NCBI RefSeq assembly: GCF_010119615.1
Contig: NZ_QOVG01000007.1
Span: 62,001-126,000 of the forward strand
Direction: 5' to 3'
DNA length: 64,000 bases
From: Pseudoxanthomonas gei
GTDB taxonomy: Bacteria > Pseudomonadota > Gammaproteobacteria > Xanthomonadales > Xanthomonadaceae
The position numbers and the translations under genes were made by a program. Positions 1 through 8,689 of the stretch are shown piece by piece (the stretch's first letter is position 1; every line of letters starts with the position of its first letter). A model generated the notes under the pieces. That model saw only the letters and a program-made list of their open reading frames with translations, searched no databases and had not been told where the DNA came from.

Positions 1-1232
1 TGCAGGCCGGCCACCGCGATCTTCAATGCCGCCGCCGCCAGGTCACGCACGCTGCCGCCGCGGAAGGGCAGCTTCAATGCATGCCGGGGCACGCCGTCGC
101 GCAGTGCATTGCGTTCTTCCATGCTGAAGTCCTTGACCAGGTCCCAGGCCGCATCCAGCGCCGTCTGGTCGTAGAGCAGGCCGACCCAGAACGCCGGCAG
201 CGCGCACAGCCGGCCCCAGGGGCCGCCGTCGGCGCCGCGCATCTCCAGGAATTTCTTCATCCGCACTTCCGGGAACGCGGTGGTCATGTGGTCCGACCAG
301 TCGGTCATCGTCGGCAGTGCGCCCGGCAACGCCGGCAGCGTGCCGGCCATGAAATCGCGGAAGCTCTGCCCGGAACAATCGATGTATTCGCCATTGCGGT
401 AGCTGAAGTACATGGGCACGTCGAGCAGGTAGTCGACGTAGCGTTCGTAGCCGAAGCCGTCCTCGAAAACGAAGTCGAGCATGCCGGTGCGATCGTTGTC
501 GGTATCGGTCCAGATGTGCGAACGGTAGCTCTGGTAGCCGTTGGGCTTGCCCTCGGTGAACGGCGAATCGGCGAACAGCGCAGTGGCGATGGGCTGCAGC
601 GCCAGCGACACGCGGAACTTCTTCACCATGTCCGCTTCGCTGGAGAAATCCAGGTTGACCTGCACGGTGCAGGTGCGTTTCATCATGTCCAAACCCAGGG
701 TGCCGACCTTGGGCATGTAGTTGCGCATGATCTGGTAGCGGCCCTTGGGCATCCATGGCATCTCCTCGCGCGTCCACTTGGGCTGGAAGCCCATGCCCAG
801 GAAGCCGAGCTGCAACTCATCGGCAACGGTTTTCACTTCCTTCAGGTGGGTGCCGACTTCGCTGCAGGTCTGGTGGATGTTTTCAAGCATGCCACCCGAC
901 AGTTCCAGTTGACCGGCCGGCTCCAGGGTGACCGAGGCGGTGTCGCGCAACAGGGCGATGACATGGCCGTGTTCTTCGACCGGGTCCCAACCGAAGCGGG
1001 TCAGGCCCTTGAGCAGCGCCTCGATGCCCCGCTCGCCCTCGAAGGTCGGCGGACGCAGGTCATCGAGGCGGAATCCGAACTTCTCGTGCTCGGTGCCGAT
1101 GCGCCAGTCGGCCTTCGGCTTCTCGCCTGAAGCGATGTACTCGACCAGTTGCCTGCGGTCGGTGATGGGCGTACCCGCAACGTGGCTCGGACTGGACAAG
1201 GGGATACTCTGCGTCGGAAGACTGGGGGACAT
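1..1232 (-). CDS. gshA: Glutamate--cysteine ligase (partial, C-terminus outside window)
   Basis: Joins L-glutamate and L-cysteine with ATP to gamma-glutamylcysteine, the first step of glutathione synthesis, in the cytoplasm. The frame is open for about 410 codons from an ATG at 1232 to the window edge. It shows motifs of the plant/alphaproteobacterial-type ligase: GTEHEKFGF at residues 46-54, then [12 protein letters not shown] and [11 protein letters not shown] further on. Family members in xanthomonads run to about 450 residues (from memory), so a few dozen C-terminal residues are missing. It is divergent from the peptide-binding protein gene at 1280, only 47 nt away, so the two promoters must share this short gap. 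Family assignment is secure; the start is the first good ATG. Confidence 0.93.
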   Translation of the reverse strand, partial: MSPSLPTQSIPLSSPSHVAGTPITDRRQLVEYIASGEKPKADWRIGTEHEKFGFRLDDLRPPTFEGERGIEALLKGLTRFGWDPVEEHGHVIALLRDTASVTLEPAGQLELSGGMLENIHQTCSEVGTHLKEVKTVADELQLGFLGMGFQPKWTREEMPWMPKGRYQIMRNYMPKVGTLGLDMMKRTCTVQVNLDFSSEADMVKKFRVSLALQPIATALFADSPFTEGKPNGYQSYRSHIWTDTDNDRTGMLDFVFEDGFGYERYVDYLLDVPMYFSYRNGEYIDCSGQSFRDFMAGTLPALPGALPTMTDWSDHMTTAFPEVRMKKFLEMRGADGGPWGRLCALPAFWVGLLYDQTALDAAWDLVKDFSMEERNALRDGVPRHALKLPFRGGSVRDLAAAALKIAVAGL

Positions 1233-1279
1233 CGGGCCGCGGGCCTGATATCGCAAGGCCCGCACTATATCCTGAGCCG

Positions 1280-2860
1280 ATGCGCCCTATCGTTGCCGCC
1301 CTGCTGTTTCTGTGTTCCGCCAGCGCTCTGGCGCAGGCCGGCAATGAAGTCCGCCAGCTCGAGCGCGGCAATGGACCCGAACCTTCCACGCTGGATGCGC
1401 ACCGCTGCCAGGAAGTGGCGTGCGGCAACGTGCTGCGCGATCTCTACGAAGGCCTGGTTACCGAGGACGCGGCCGGGCGCCTGATCCCCGGCATGGCCGA
1501 ACGCTGGGAGGTGTCGGCCGATGGCCGTACCTGGACCTTCCACCTGCGCGATGGACTGCGCTGGTCGAATGGCGCGCCACTGGATGCGGCACAGGTCGTG
1601 GCCAGTTTCCGGCGCGCGTTCTCGCCGCAGACCGCCGCGCCTTTCGCCGAGTTGTTCGACGCCTTGCAGAACGCACAGGCGGTGCAGGCCGGCCAACTGC
1701 CACCGGCGTCGCTGGGCGTGGCCGCACCGGATCCGCGACGCGTGGTGTTCACACTCAGTCGCAGCGCTGCCCTGCCCGCCCTGCTGACCTTGCCGATCGC
1801 CTTTCCGGTGTACCTGCCGGCGGTGCAGCGTTTCGGCGCGCAGCACACGCGGCCCGGCCGACTGGTGGGCAACGGCGCGTACTCGTTGCTGGCATGGACG
1901 CCACAGGCGAACCTGAGCGTGCAGAAGAATCCGCACTTCCACGCGGCCGCGGACGTGTCGATCGCGCGGGTGCGCTACCAGGTGACCGAGGATGCTTCGG
2001 CGGAACTGCAGCGCTTTGCCGCCGGCGACCTGCACATCACCGAAACCGTGCCGCCGCAGCCGCTGCAGGCCCTGCGCGAACGCTTTGGCGGCCGGCTCCG
2101 CATCGCGCCCTATCTGGGCGCGTTCTGGCTGGGGTTGAACCTGACCAGGCCACCGTTCAAGGACGCTCCGGCATTGCGCGAGGCACTGTCACTGGCGGTC
2201 GATCGCGACAAACTGACCCGCCACGTCACCGGCCTGGGTGAGCAGCCGGCGTACGGCCTGGTGCCCACCGGCATTCCCGGCTATGCGGGCGCGCAGACGA
2301 CCTGGGCCCGGGCAAGCCAGGCCCAACGCGAGGCGCGGGCGAAGGCGCTGTATCGCGCTGCCGGCTACTCGGAAGGAAAACCGCTGGTGCTGGAGTTGCG
2401 CTACAACACCTCCACTCCGCACCGGCGCATGGCCCTGGCCGTGGCTTCGATGTGGCGGGACGTGCTTGGGGTGCAGGTGCGGCTGCGCAACGAGGAATGG
2501 AAAGTGTTCGTGCAGAATCGCAAGCAGCGCACGATTACCCAGGTGTTCCGTGGCGGCTGGGTCGGCGACGTGGTCGACGCGCGCAATTTCATCGCCGCCT
2601 TCGGCAGCGACGGGCCGCTCAACTGGACCGGCTACGACGATGCCGGTTTCCGCGAGCGCCTGGCCAGGGCCGACGCCGCGAAAACCGAGGCGGCTCGCAA
2701 CGCCTGGCTGCATGCAGCCGAGCAGACGCTGCTCAACGACCACATGGCGATTCCGCTGTATTTCTACACCTCCAAGCACCTGGTCGGACCGGAGCTGGAG
2801 GGCTTCGAGGCCAATCCACTCGACCGCCACGCCTCGCGCTGGTTACGCTGGCGACATTGA
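1280..2860 (+). CDS. Peptide ABC transporter substrate-binding protein, OppA/DppA type
   Basis: Predicted periplasmic solute-binding protein (SBP_bac_5 family) that would deliver oligopeptides to an inner-membrane ABC importer. It has 526 residues. Residues 1-19 form a Sec signal peptide ending ALAQA, followed by family landmarks: [17 protein letters not shown], the [17 protein letters not shown] segment and a C-terminal [12 protein letters not shown] segment. A VIT-family gene follows 17 nt later and then an OppB-type permease, so transporter parts are interleaved with an unrelated gene. No OppC or ATPase gene is in the window, so the importer must be completed elsewhere or be incomplete. 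The ligand cannot be told from sequence. Confidence 0.9.
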   Translation: MRPIVAALLFLCSASALAQAGNEVRQLERGNGPEPSTLDAHRCQEVACGNVLRDLYEGLVTEDAAGRLIPGMAERWEVSADGRTWTFHLRDGLRWSNGAPLDAAQVVASFRRAFSPQTAAPFAELFDALQNAQAVQAGQLPPASLGVAAPDPRRVVFTLSRSAALPALLTLPIAFPVYLPAVQRFGAQHTRPGRLVGNGAYSLLAWTPQANLSVQKNPHFHAAADVSIARVRYQVTEDASAELQRFAAGDLHITETVPPQPLQALRERFGGRLRIAPYLGAFWLGLNLTRPPFKDAPALREALSLAVDRDKLTRHVTGLGEQPAYGLVPTGIPGYAGAQTTWARASQAQREARAKALYRAAGYSEGKPLVLELRYNTSTPHRRMALAVASMWRDVLGVQVRLRNEEWKVFVQNRKQRTITQVFRGGWVGDVVDARNFIAAFGSDGPLNWTGYDDAGFRERLARADAAKTEAARNAWLHAAEQTLLNDHMAIPLYFYTSKHLVGPELEGFEANPLDRHASRWLRWRH

Positions 2861-2877
2861 ATACGGGGAGGACACGC

Positions 2878-3573
2878 ATGCGCACCACGCACCCGGAAAC
2901 ACACCGCTCCGATCGGGTCGGCTGGCTGCGTGCGGCCGTGCTGGGCGCCAACGACGGCATCGTCTCCACCGCCGGCCTGGTCGTGGGCGTGGCCGCCAGC
3001 GGCTCCAGCGCATCCACCGTGCTGATGAGCGGGGTGGCGGGACTGGTCGCCGGGGCAATGTCCATGGCTGCGGGCGAATACGTCTCGGTGCAATCGCAGG
3101 CAGACACCGAGAACGCCGACCTGGCGCGGGAAAAGCGCGAACTGGCTGAAACACCAGGCCCGGAGCTGGCCGAGCTGACGCATATCTATGTGCGCCGCGG
3201 CCTGGCACCGGACCTGGCCCGGCAAGTGGCCGAGCAACTGACCGCCCACGACGCGCTGGGTGCGCATGCGCGCGACGAACTTGGCATCACCGAAACCCTG
3301 CGCGCGCGTCCGGTCCAGGCGGCCCTCGCCTCGGCGGCATCGTTTGCCGTAGGCGCGGTATTGCCGTTGGCTGCAGTGCTGCTGGCCCCTGCCGGCCAGC
3401 TGCAGCCGGTGATCATCGTCACCACCCTGGTCAGCCTGCTGCTGTCCGGTGCCCTGGCCGGGCATGTTGGCGGCGCCTCCCCGCTGCGCGGTGCCCTGCG
3501 GGTCACCTTCTGGGGTGCGTTGGCGATGGCGGCCTCCTATCTGATTGGCCGCCTGTTCGACGTGCAGGTCTGA
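2878..3573 (+). CDS. VIT-family (VIT1/CCC1) membrane transporter
   Basis: A 231-residue membrane protein of the vacuolar iron transporter family, which in eukaryotes moves Fe2+ or Mn2+; the bacterial substrate is not established. It shows the diagnostic N-terminal segment GANDGIVSTAGLVVGVA (about residues 23-39), then SGVAGLVAGAMSMAAGEYVSV, a charged cytoplasmic region (about 75-140) and two or three C-terminal hydrophobic segments. The ATG at 2878 has a GGGGAGG ribosome site upstream. It lies between oppA- and oppB-like genes on the same strand, suggesting co-transcription although the functions look unrelated. Confidence 0.9.
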   Translation: MRTTHPETHRSDRVGWLRAAVLGANDGIVSTAGLVVGVAASGSSASTVLMSGVAGLVAGAMSMAAGEYVSVQSQADTENADLAREKRELAETPGPELAELTHIYVRRGLAPDLARQVAEQLTAHDALGAHARDELGITETLRARPVQAALASAASFAVGAVLPLAAVLLAPAGQLQPVIIVTTLVSLLLSGALAGHVGGASPLRGALRVTFWGALAMAASYLIGRLFDVQV

Positions 3574-3597
3574 TGGTCACGGCAGCGCGCTGACCGG

Positions 3598-4515
3598 ATG
3601 CGGCGATTTTTCGCGCGCCTGCTGGAAGCGCTGGTCACCCTGTGGCTTCTGGCCACGCTGTGCTTCGTGTTGTTGCGCGCCGCGCCCGGCGGCCCGTTCG
3701 ACACCGAGAAGTCCGCGCCCCCGGAAGTACAGGCGGCACTCGCCTCGCAGTACCGGCTCGACCAGCCGCTGCTCGCGCAATACGGAGCGTGGCTGGGAGA
3801 CGTGGCCCGTGGCGACCTGGGGCCTTCGTTCCAGTACCCGGACTACACGGTCAACCAGCTGATCGCGCAAGCGCTGCCGGTATCGGCCGTCAATGGCGGG
3901 CTGGCCCTGTTGCTTGCCCTGGTCCTCGGCATTCCGCTGGGGGTGCTCGCGGCCCTGTGTGCGGGCAGGTGGATCGACCGCGCGCTGATGCTGCTGGCGG
4001 GGCTGGGACTGGCGATCCCGAAGTTCGTCGCCGCGCCCTTGCTGGTGCTGCTGTTCGCGGTGACCCTGCACTGGTTGCCGGCCGGTGGCTGGGGCGAGTG
4101 GCGCAACCTGGTGTTGCCGGTGATCGCCCTGGCCCTGCCCAACATCGCCTACTGCGCCCGCCTGAGCCGGGTGGCGATGCTGGAGACCCTGTCGGCCGAC
4201 TACCTGCGCGCGGCGCGTGCACGCGGATTCTCGGAAAGCCGGTTGCTGTTCTCGCATGCCTTGAAGCCGGCCATGCTGCCGGTCGTGGCCTGGCTGTCGC
4301 CGGCGCTCATCAACGTGGTCACCGGTTCGGCCGTGGTCGAACAGGTGTTCGGCATCCCCGGCATGGGCCGCTACTTCGTGCAGGGCGCCCTGAACCGCGA
4401 TTACACCCTGGTGCTGGGCGTGGTGCTGGTGGTCGGCGCGCTGATCGTGGCGATCAATACGCTGGTGGACCTGCTGCGCGGCTGGATGGATCCGCGCCTG
4501 CAGGGCGAAGGCTAG
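3598..4515 (+). CDS. ABC transporter permease, OppB/DppB type
   Basis: Inner-membrane permease of a peptide-type ABC importer (305 residues). It begins with a hydrophobic helix (residues 10-28) followed by RAAPGGPFD, typical of OppB/DppB, and has about six membrane segments. The EAA loop that contacts the ATPase reads ADYLRAARARGFSESRL (about residues 200-216). The ending, VEQVFGIPGMGRYFVQGALNRDY, is also typical. It lies 24 nt after the VIT gene and ends 3 nt before the convergent engB stop. The usual OppC, OppD and OppF partners do not follow. Together with the binding protein at 1280 this is a split, partial transporter set. Confidence 0.9.
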   Translation: MRRFFARLLEALVTLWLLATLCFVLLRAAPGGPFDTEKSAPPEVQAALASQYRLDQPLLAQYGAWLGDVARGDLGPSFQYPDYTVNQLIAQALPVSAVNGGLALLLALVLGIPLGVLAALCAGRWIDRALMLLAGLGLAIPKFVAAPLLVLLFAVTLHWLPAGGWGEWRNLVLPVIALALPNIAYCARLSRVAMLETLSADYLRAARARGFSESRLLFSHALKPAMLPVVAWLSPALINVVTGSAVVEQVFGIPGMGRYFVQGALNRDYTLVLGVVLVVGALIVAINTLVDLLRGWMDPRLQGEG

Positions 4516-4518
4516 GAA

Positions 4519-5172
4519 CTAGCCCTGGCTGTCGTCGCGTCCTGCGGGGGGACGCGGATCGGCCTGCGGCCGCCCGAAACCCAGCCACCCATTCACCACC
4601 GCGCGGGCCTCGTCCACGCCCTGCTTGGATTCGCCGGAGAAGGTCTGCACGCTGACCGTGTCGCCGAACTTGGTGAACAGCTCCTTGCGCACGGCCTGCA
4701 GGGTATTGCCCTGCTGGCCGCGGCCCAGCTTGTCGGCCTTGGTCAGCAGGGCGTGGGCGGGAATCCCGCTTTCCACCGCGTAGCTGATCATGTGCAGGTC
4801 GTATTCCTTGAGCGGATGACGGATATCCATCACCACCACCAAGCCCTTGAGGGCTTCGCGGGTACGGAAGTAGCGGTCCAGGAACGCCTGCCAGTGGTCC
4901 TTCAGCTCGTGCGGGACCTTGGCATAGCCATAGCCGGGCAGGTCGACCAGGTACTTGTTGGGCTCGACCTCGAAAAACACCAGCTGTTGGGTGCGGCCCG
5001 GGGTCTTGGAGACGCGGGCCAGCGAGTTCTGCCGGGTCAGCGCATTGAGCGCGGTCGACTTGCCGGCGTTGGAGCGCCCGGCAAAGGCCACTTCATGGCC
5101 GGTGTCGTCGGGAAGCTGCTGGGGAAGATGGGCCGCCAGCAGGTATTTGGCTTTTTCTAGGGGATTGAACAT
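4519..5172 (-). CDS. engB: Ribosome biogenesis GTPase EngB (YihA/YsxC)
   Basis: Small TRAFAC-class GTPase needed for 50S subunit assembly. It has 217 residues from the ATG at 5172. Visible motifs are the G1 loop GRSNAGKS (residues 32-39), the G2 region KTPGRTQQ, the G3 motif DLPGYG and the G4 motif TKAD. An upstream ATG in frame at 5268 would add 32 Arg/Ala-rich residues with no family match, so I reject it. The C-terminal tail (about 18 residues, Pro/Arg/Asp-rich) extends past the GTPase fold. It is convergent with the OppB gene and divergent from cytochrome c4. Confidence 0.96.
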   Translation of the reverse strand: MFNPLEKAKYLLAAHLPQQLPDDTGHEVAFAGRSNAGKSTALNALTRQNSLARVSKTPGRTQQLVFFEVEPNKYLVDLPGYGYAKVPHELKDHWQAFLDRYFRTREALKGLVVVMDIRHPLKEYDLHMISYAVESGIPAHALLTKADKLGRGQQGNTLQAVRKELFTKFGDTVSVQTFSGESKQGVDEARAVVNGWLGFGRPQADPRPPAGRDDSQG

Positions 5173-5233
5173 GCGCCTAGGATCGCACGCCGACGCCCGC
5201 GGCCGGGCATCATGTCCGCTGCAAAGCGCGGTA

Positions 5234-5255
5234 AAAGCCCGACGATGCGGGCTTT
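5234..5255. repeat. Perfect 8-bp inverted repeat in the engB/cytochrome c4 spacer
   Basis: AAAGCCCG (5234-5241) and CGGGCTTT (5248-5255) form a perfect stem with a 6-nt loop. Read on the minus strand the stem is followed by TTTT, so it resembles a weak intrinsic terminator or leader hairpin facing engB. It sits about 60 nt upstream of the engB start. Function is unproven. Confidence 0.4.
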
Positions 5256-5345
5256 CATTGACCCGCAAGGCCCGCCGCGACGATAATTCCCCAGTTTCGC
5301 GGCTGCCGCACGGCGCTGCCTTTTCATGATTTCCGGAGCTTTAGC

Positions 5346-6194
5346 ATGCGCCACGCTCGCGTTTTTGGACTTGCCGGACTGGCCATTGCGGCCGTCGGTG
5401 CAGTCGCATTTGCCCAGACCACCGTGGCCCCCCTGCCCGACAACGCGCCGGTGGTCACCGCGCCGCTGGAGATCGACCTCAGCAAGACCATGTGGGGCGA
5501 TGCCAAGGCCGGCCAGACCAAGGCCTCGGCCTGCGCGGCCTGCCATGGCGCCGATGGCAATGCCAGCGACCCGCAGTACCCCAACATCGCCGGCCAGAGC
5601 GAACGCTACGTGGCCCACCAGATCGCCCTGATCGCCACCGGCCAGCGCACCGGCCCGGCCGTGGCCATGGTCCCGTTCGTGCAGAACCTGACCCCGCAGG
5701 ACATGCGCGACATCGGCGCCTACTTCGCGACCCAGAAGGCCAGCGCCGGCCTCGCCGACGACACCCTGATCGCCGACGGCGCCTACAAGGGCATGAAGTT
5801 CTACGAAGTAGGCCAGCAGCTGTACCGCGGCGGCGACGCCACCCGCGGCATCCCGGCCTGCATGGCCTGCCACGGTCCCAGCGGCGCCGGCAACCCCGGC
5901 CCCGCCTATCCGCACCTGGGTGGCCAGCGCCAGGATTACGCGGCACGGCGCCTGCAGGAATACCGCAGCGGCACCACCACCGAGAAGAATCCGGCGCAGT
6001 TCAACATCATGGCCCAGGTCGCCAACAAGCTGACCGACCAGGAAATCCAGGCGCTGGGCACCTACGTGCAGGGCCTGCATGACCGCGCCGATGACGCCGC
6101 CTCGACGGGCAAGGCCCCGGCACCGGCGGCACCTGCCGCACCCGCTCCGGCCGCACCCGCGCCCGCCGCCGAGCCCGCCCCGCAGCAGTCCTGA
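5346..6194 (+). CDS. Cytochrome c4 (di-heme c-type cytochrome)
   Basis: Periplasmic electron carrier feeding terminal oxidases, 282 residues. It has a Sec signal peptide (residues 1-23, ending AFAQ) and two heme c attachment motifs, CAACH at 63-67 and CMACH at 172-176, one per class-I cytochrome domain, as in the c4 family. The last 26 or so residues are an Ala/Pro repeat tail (APAPAAPA type) that is not part of the fold and may be a flexible spacer. An intrinsic terminator follows at 6240-6270, directly ahead of dsbA. In xanthomonads c4 next to DsbA fits a shared need for periplasmic thiol chemistry in cytochrome c maturation; this is inference. Confidence 0.94.
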   Translation: MRHARVFGLAGLAIAAVGAVAFAQTTVAPLPDNAPVVTAPLEIDLSKTMWGDAKAGQTKASACAACHGADGNASDPQYPNIAGQSERYVAHQIALIATGQRTGPAVAMVPFVQNLTPQDMRDIGAYFATQKASAGLADDTLIADGAYKGMKFYEVGQQLYRGGDATRGIPACMACHGPSGAGNPGPAYPHLGGQRQDYAARRLQEYRSGTTTEKNPAQFNIMAQVANKLTDQEIQALGTYVQGLHDRADDAASTGKAPAPAAPAAPAPAAPAPAAEPAPQQS

Positions 6195-6239
6195 ACTTAG
6201 CGCGCGTGGCGCGGTCGCATCACAGGTCTTGTTCATCGC

Positions 6240-6270
6240 GCCGGCCCAATCATGGCCGGCGTTTCTTTTT
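6240..6270 (+). terminator. Intrinsic terminator after cytochrome c4, 18 nt before dsbA
   Basis: GCCGGCC (6240-6246), a 7-nt loop, GGCCGGC (6254-6260), then GTTTCTTTTT. The perfect 7-bp GC stem with T-rich tail is a classic rho-independent terminator. The dsbA start codon is at 6289, leaving no room for a promoter between them. Confidence 0.85.
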
Positions 6271-6288
6271 GTGCCCGGAGCCCGCCTG

Positions 6289-6933
6289 ATGAAATCACCT
6301 CTGTTGCTTGTGCTGCTCGCGCTGGTGCCGCTGTTCGCCAGTGCCGCCCCGTCCACTGCACCGGCTACGCCGGTCGAGGGCACCGACTACGTCGTGATTG
6401 CCGGGGGCAAGCCGTATGCCGCGCTGGCTGGCAAGGTGGAAGTGGCGGAAGTATTCGGCTACACCTGCATCCACTGCGCCCATTTCCAGCCGGTGCTCAG
6501 CGCCTGGCAGAAGAAGCAGCCGTCATGGGTGCGTTTTACCCCGGTGCCGGCGGCGTTTGGCGGCTACTGGACGCCGTATGCGCGCGCCTACTACGCGGCC
6601 GCCAAATTGCGCGTGCTGGCCAAATCGCATGATGCGATGTTCAAGGCCGTGCACGAGACCGGCACGCTGCCCATACAGAATGTGTCGAACCAGGAAATCG
6701 CCGCGTTCTACGCCGGCTATGGCGCCGACCCCAAGGCCTTCGTCGCGGCCATGGACAGCCCGGCCACCGACCTGCTGATCGACCGCGCCCGGGACTTCGC
6801 CACCGTGACCGGGGTCGAGGGCACGCCCACCCTGATCGTCAACGGCAAATACCGGGTGCTGGGACGCAGCTTCGATGACAGCCTGCGCATCACCGACTTC
6901 CTGGTGGCGCGGGAGCGCGCGGCCCGCAAGTGA
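6289..6933 (+). CDS. dsbA: Thiol:disulfide interchange protein, DsbA family (CIHC active site)
   Basis: Predicted periplasmic oxidase introducing disulfides into exported proteins. It has 214 residues, with a signal peptide (about 1-19, ASA/AP) and a DsbA thioredoxin fold. The active site is CIHC at residues 60-63 instead of the usual CPHC, and the cis-Pro loop is GVEGTPTL. I took the ATG at 6289; frames upstream run through the terminator. The following gene encodes a close paralogue sharing the segments VEVAEVFGYTC, PVPAAFGGYW and LVARERAA, so this is a tandem duplication. Which copy is the main oxidase cannot be told; a His-to-dipeptide change tunes redox potential in this family. Confidence 0.92.
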   Translation: MKSPLLLVLLALVPLFASAAPSTAPATPVEGTDYVVIAGGKPYAALAGKVEVAEVFGYTCIHCAHFQPVLSAWQKKQPSWVRFTPVPAAFGGYWTPYARAYYAAAKLRVLAKSHDAMFKAVHETGTLPIQNVSNQEIAAFYAGYGADPKAFVAAMDSPATDLLIDRARDFATVTGVEGTPTLIVNGKYRVLGRSFDDSLRITDFLVARERAARK

Positions 6934-7019
6934 CGCCTGCGTAACGCCTCGCGTATGAAACTGCCTGCTTCGCGGGCATAGTGCTGGCCCGCAATCCACC
7001 TTCCACGCCGGAGTTGTCA

Positions 7020-7817
7020 ATGAAGTTTCCTTCCAGACTGATCGCCTTGGCGCTGGTCGCCGTGTTGCCGCTCCTGTCCGCCTGCGGCCCGAAAGACGCA
7101 GCTACCGAGACCCCGGCCCCGGTCACCGCCGCCCCGCCCGCGGAAGTGGCGGCCCCGGCCGCAGTTGCGGCCACGCCGGCCGCGGCCGAGACCGCGCCGG
7201 CAGCGCCGGTCACCGCCACGCCACCGGCGGGACCCGAACCCGTGGCCGGCACCGACTACACCGAAATCGACGCCGGCCAGCCCTATGCCCCACAGGCGGG
7301 CAAGATCGAAGTGGCTGAGGTATTCGGCTACACCTGCCCGCATTGCGCGCAGTTCGAACCGCTGATCACCGCCTGGAAACGCAAGCAGCCGGCCGATGTG
7401 CAGGTCACCCCGGTCCCGGCGGCGTTCGGTGGTTACTGGATCACCTACGCGCGCGCCTTCTATGCCGCCGAAACCCTGGGCGTGATGGAAAAGAGCCACG
7501 ACGCGGTGTTCAACGCCCTGCACGTGCAGCACAGCCTCGAACTCAATTCGACTCCCGAGCAGATTGGCGCCTTCTATGCCAAATACGGCGTCGACGCCAA
7601 GACCTTCGCCAGCACCATGTCCAGCTTCGGCGTGGAAACCAAGCTCAACCGCGCCAAGCAGTTCGCGGTGCGCTCCAAGGTCGAAGGCACGCCCTCGCTC
7701 GTGGTCGCCGGCAAATACCTGGTGTCGGTGGACCAGCGCGGCTATGACGTGATGTTCAACACGGTCGAGCACCTGGTCGCGCGCGAACGGGCGGCGATGT
7801 CTGGCCCGGCGAAGTAA
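7020..7817 (+). CDS. dsbA: DsbA-family lipoprotein (CPHC active site)
   Basis: Second DsbA copy, 265 residues from the ATG at 7020. It differs from its neighbour in three visible ways. The signal sequence ends in a lipobox, LLSAC followed by GPKD, so it should be lipid-anchored; no Asp at +2, which permits outer-membrane sorting by the usual rule. A linker of about 50 residues, almost all Ala/Pro/Thr, separates anchor and catalytic domain. The active site is the classic CPHC (residues 106-109). It lies 86 nt after the first copy on the same strand. A lipid-anchored DsbA is unusual in E. coli but known in Neisseria and in xanthomonads. Confidence 0.92.
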   Translation: MKFPSRLIALALVAVLPLLSACGPKDAATETPAPVTAAPPAEVAAPAAVAATPAAAETAPAAPVTATPPAGPEPVAGTDYTEIDAGQPYAPQAGKIEVAEVFGYTCPHCAQFEPLITAWKRKQPADVQVTPVPAAFGGYWITYARAFYAAETLGVMEKSHDAVFNALHVQHSLELNSTPEQIGAFYAKYGVDAKTFASTMSSFGVETKLNRAKQFAVRSKVEGTPSLVVAGKYLVSVDQRGYDVMFNTVEHLVARERAAMSGPAK

Positions 7818-7836
7818 GCCCCCAGATCCTTCCCAC

Positions 7837-8604
7837 GTGACCGTGACCACGGACACGCGCCGGCTCAGGCTGCTCAGCGCGAACATCCAGGCCGGCTCCA
7901 GCACGCGTCGCTACAGCGACTACGTGACCCGCAGCTGGTCGCATGCGATTTCGGCCGGCAAGCGGGTCAGCCTGGATTCGATCGCGAAAATGGCTGGCGA
8001 ACACGACATCGTCGGTTTGCAGGAAGCCGATCCCGGCAGCCTGCGCTCCGGCTTCACCAACCAGACCCACTACCTGGCCGAGCAGGGCGGCTTCGATTTC
8101 TGGAGCCACCAGACCAATCGCAACGTCGGACGCGTGGCGTCCAGCGCCAACGGCCTGCTGAGCAAGGTCGAGCCGATGGAAGTCAGCGACCATGCGCTGC
8201 CCGGCCGCATCGGCGGCCGCGGCGTGCTGATGGCGCGCTTCGGCACCGGTGACGACGGCCTGGTGGTGGCGGTGGCGCACCTGTCGCTGGGCGCGGCGTC
8301 GCGCCATTCGCAACTGGCCTTCATCGCCGAACTGCTGGCCGACCATCCGCATGCGGTGCTGATGGGTGATTTCAACTGCGTGCCGGACCGCCCGGAAATG
8401 GAACTGCTCTACAAGCGCACCCACCTGCGCCCACCGAGCTTCTGCGTGCCCACCTTCCCGAGCTGGCGCCCGCAGCGGGCCATCGACCATATCCTGGTCA
8501 GCGAACGCATCCAGTTCGCCGATGCGCGCGCCATTCCCGCGGCGTTCTCCGATCATCTGGCCCTGGCGATGAGCATCGACGTTCCGCACAGCGCCCTGCG
8601 CTGA
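7837..8604 (+). CDS. Endonuclease/exonuclease/phosphatase (EEP) family protein
   Basis: A 255-residue protein with the EEP fold: LLSANIQAGSS at the N-terminus (metal/DNase I-like strand), HDIVGLQEAD with the metal-binding Glu, VAHLSLG, LMGDFNCVPD with the catalytic Asp/Asn pair, and IDHILVS near the C-terminus with the catalytic His. Family members cut DNA or RNA or hydrolyse phosphoesters of lipids and sugars; substrate cannot be assigned. There is no signal peptide. The start is a GTG 19 nt after the DsbA stop. A bidirectional terminator follows. Confidence 0.87.
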   Translation: MTVTTDTRRLRLLSANIQAGSSTRRYSDYVTRSWSHAISAGKRVSLDSIAKMAGEHDIVGLQEADPGSLRSGFTNQTHYLAEQGGFDFWSHQTNRNVGRVASSANGLLSKVEPMEVSDHALPGRIGGRGVLMARFGTGDDGLVVAVAHLSLGAASRHSQLAFIAELLADHPHAVLMGDFNCVPDRPEMELLYKRTHLRPPSFCVPTFPSWRPQRAIDHILVSERIQFADARAIPAAFSDHLALAMSIDVPHSALR

Positions 8605-8640
8605 GAGAGTCATGCGGCAAGCGTGACGACCCGCAATGAC

Positions 8641-8670
8641 GAAGGCCGGCGATGCCGGCCTTCTTCGTTT
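8641..8670. terminator. Bidirectional intrinsic terminator
   Basis: GAAGGCCGGC (8641-8650), loop GAT, GCCGGCCTTC (8654-8663) and TTCGTTT. A perfect 10-bp stem lies between the convergent EEP gene and the TonB receptor gene, with pyrimidine-rich sequence after it on the plus strand. Confidence 0.75.
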
Positions 8671-8689
8671 CGGCAGTCCGGTCCGATCA

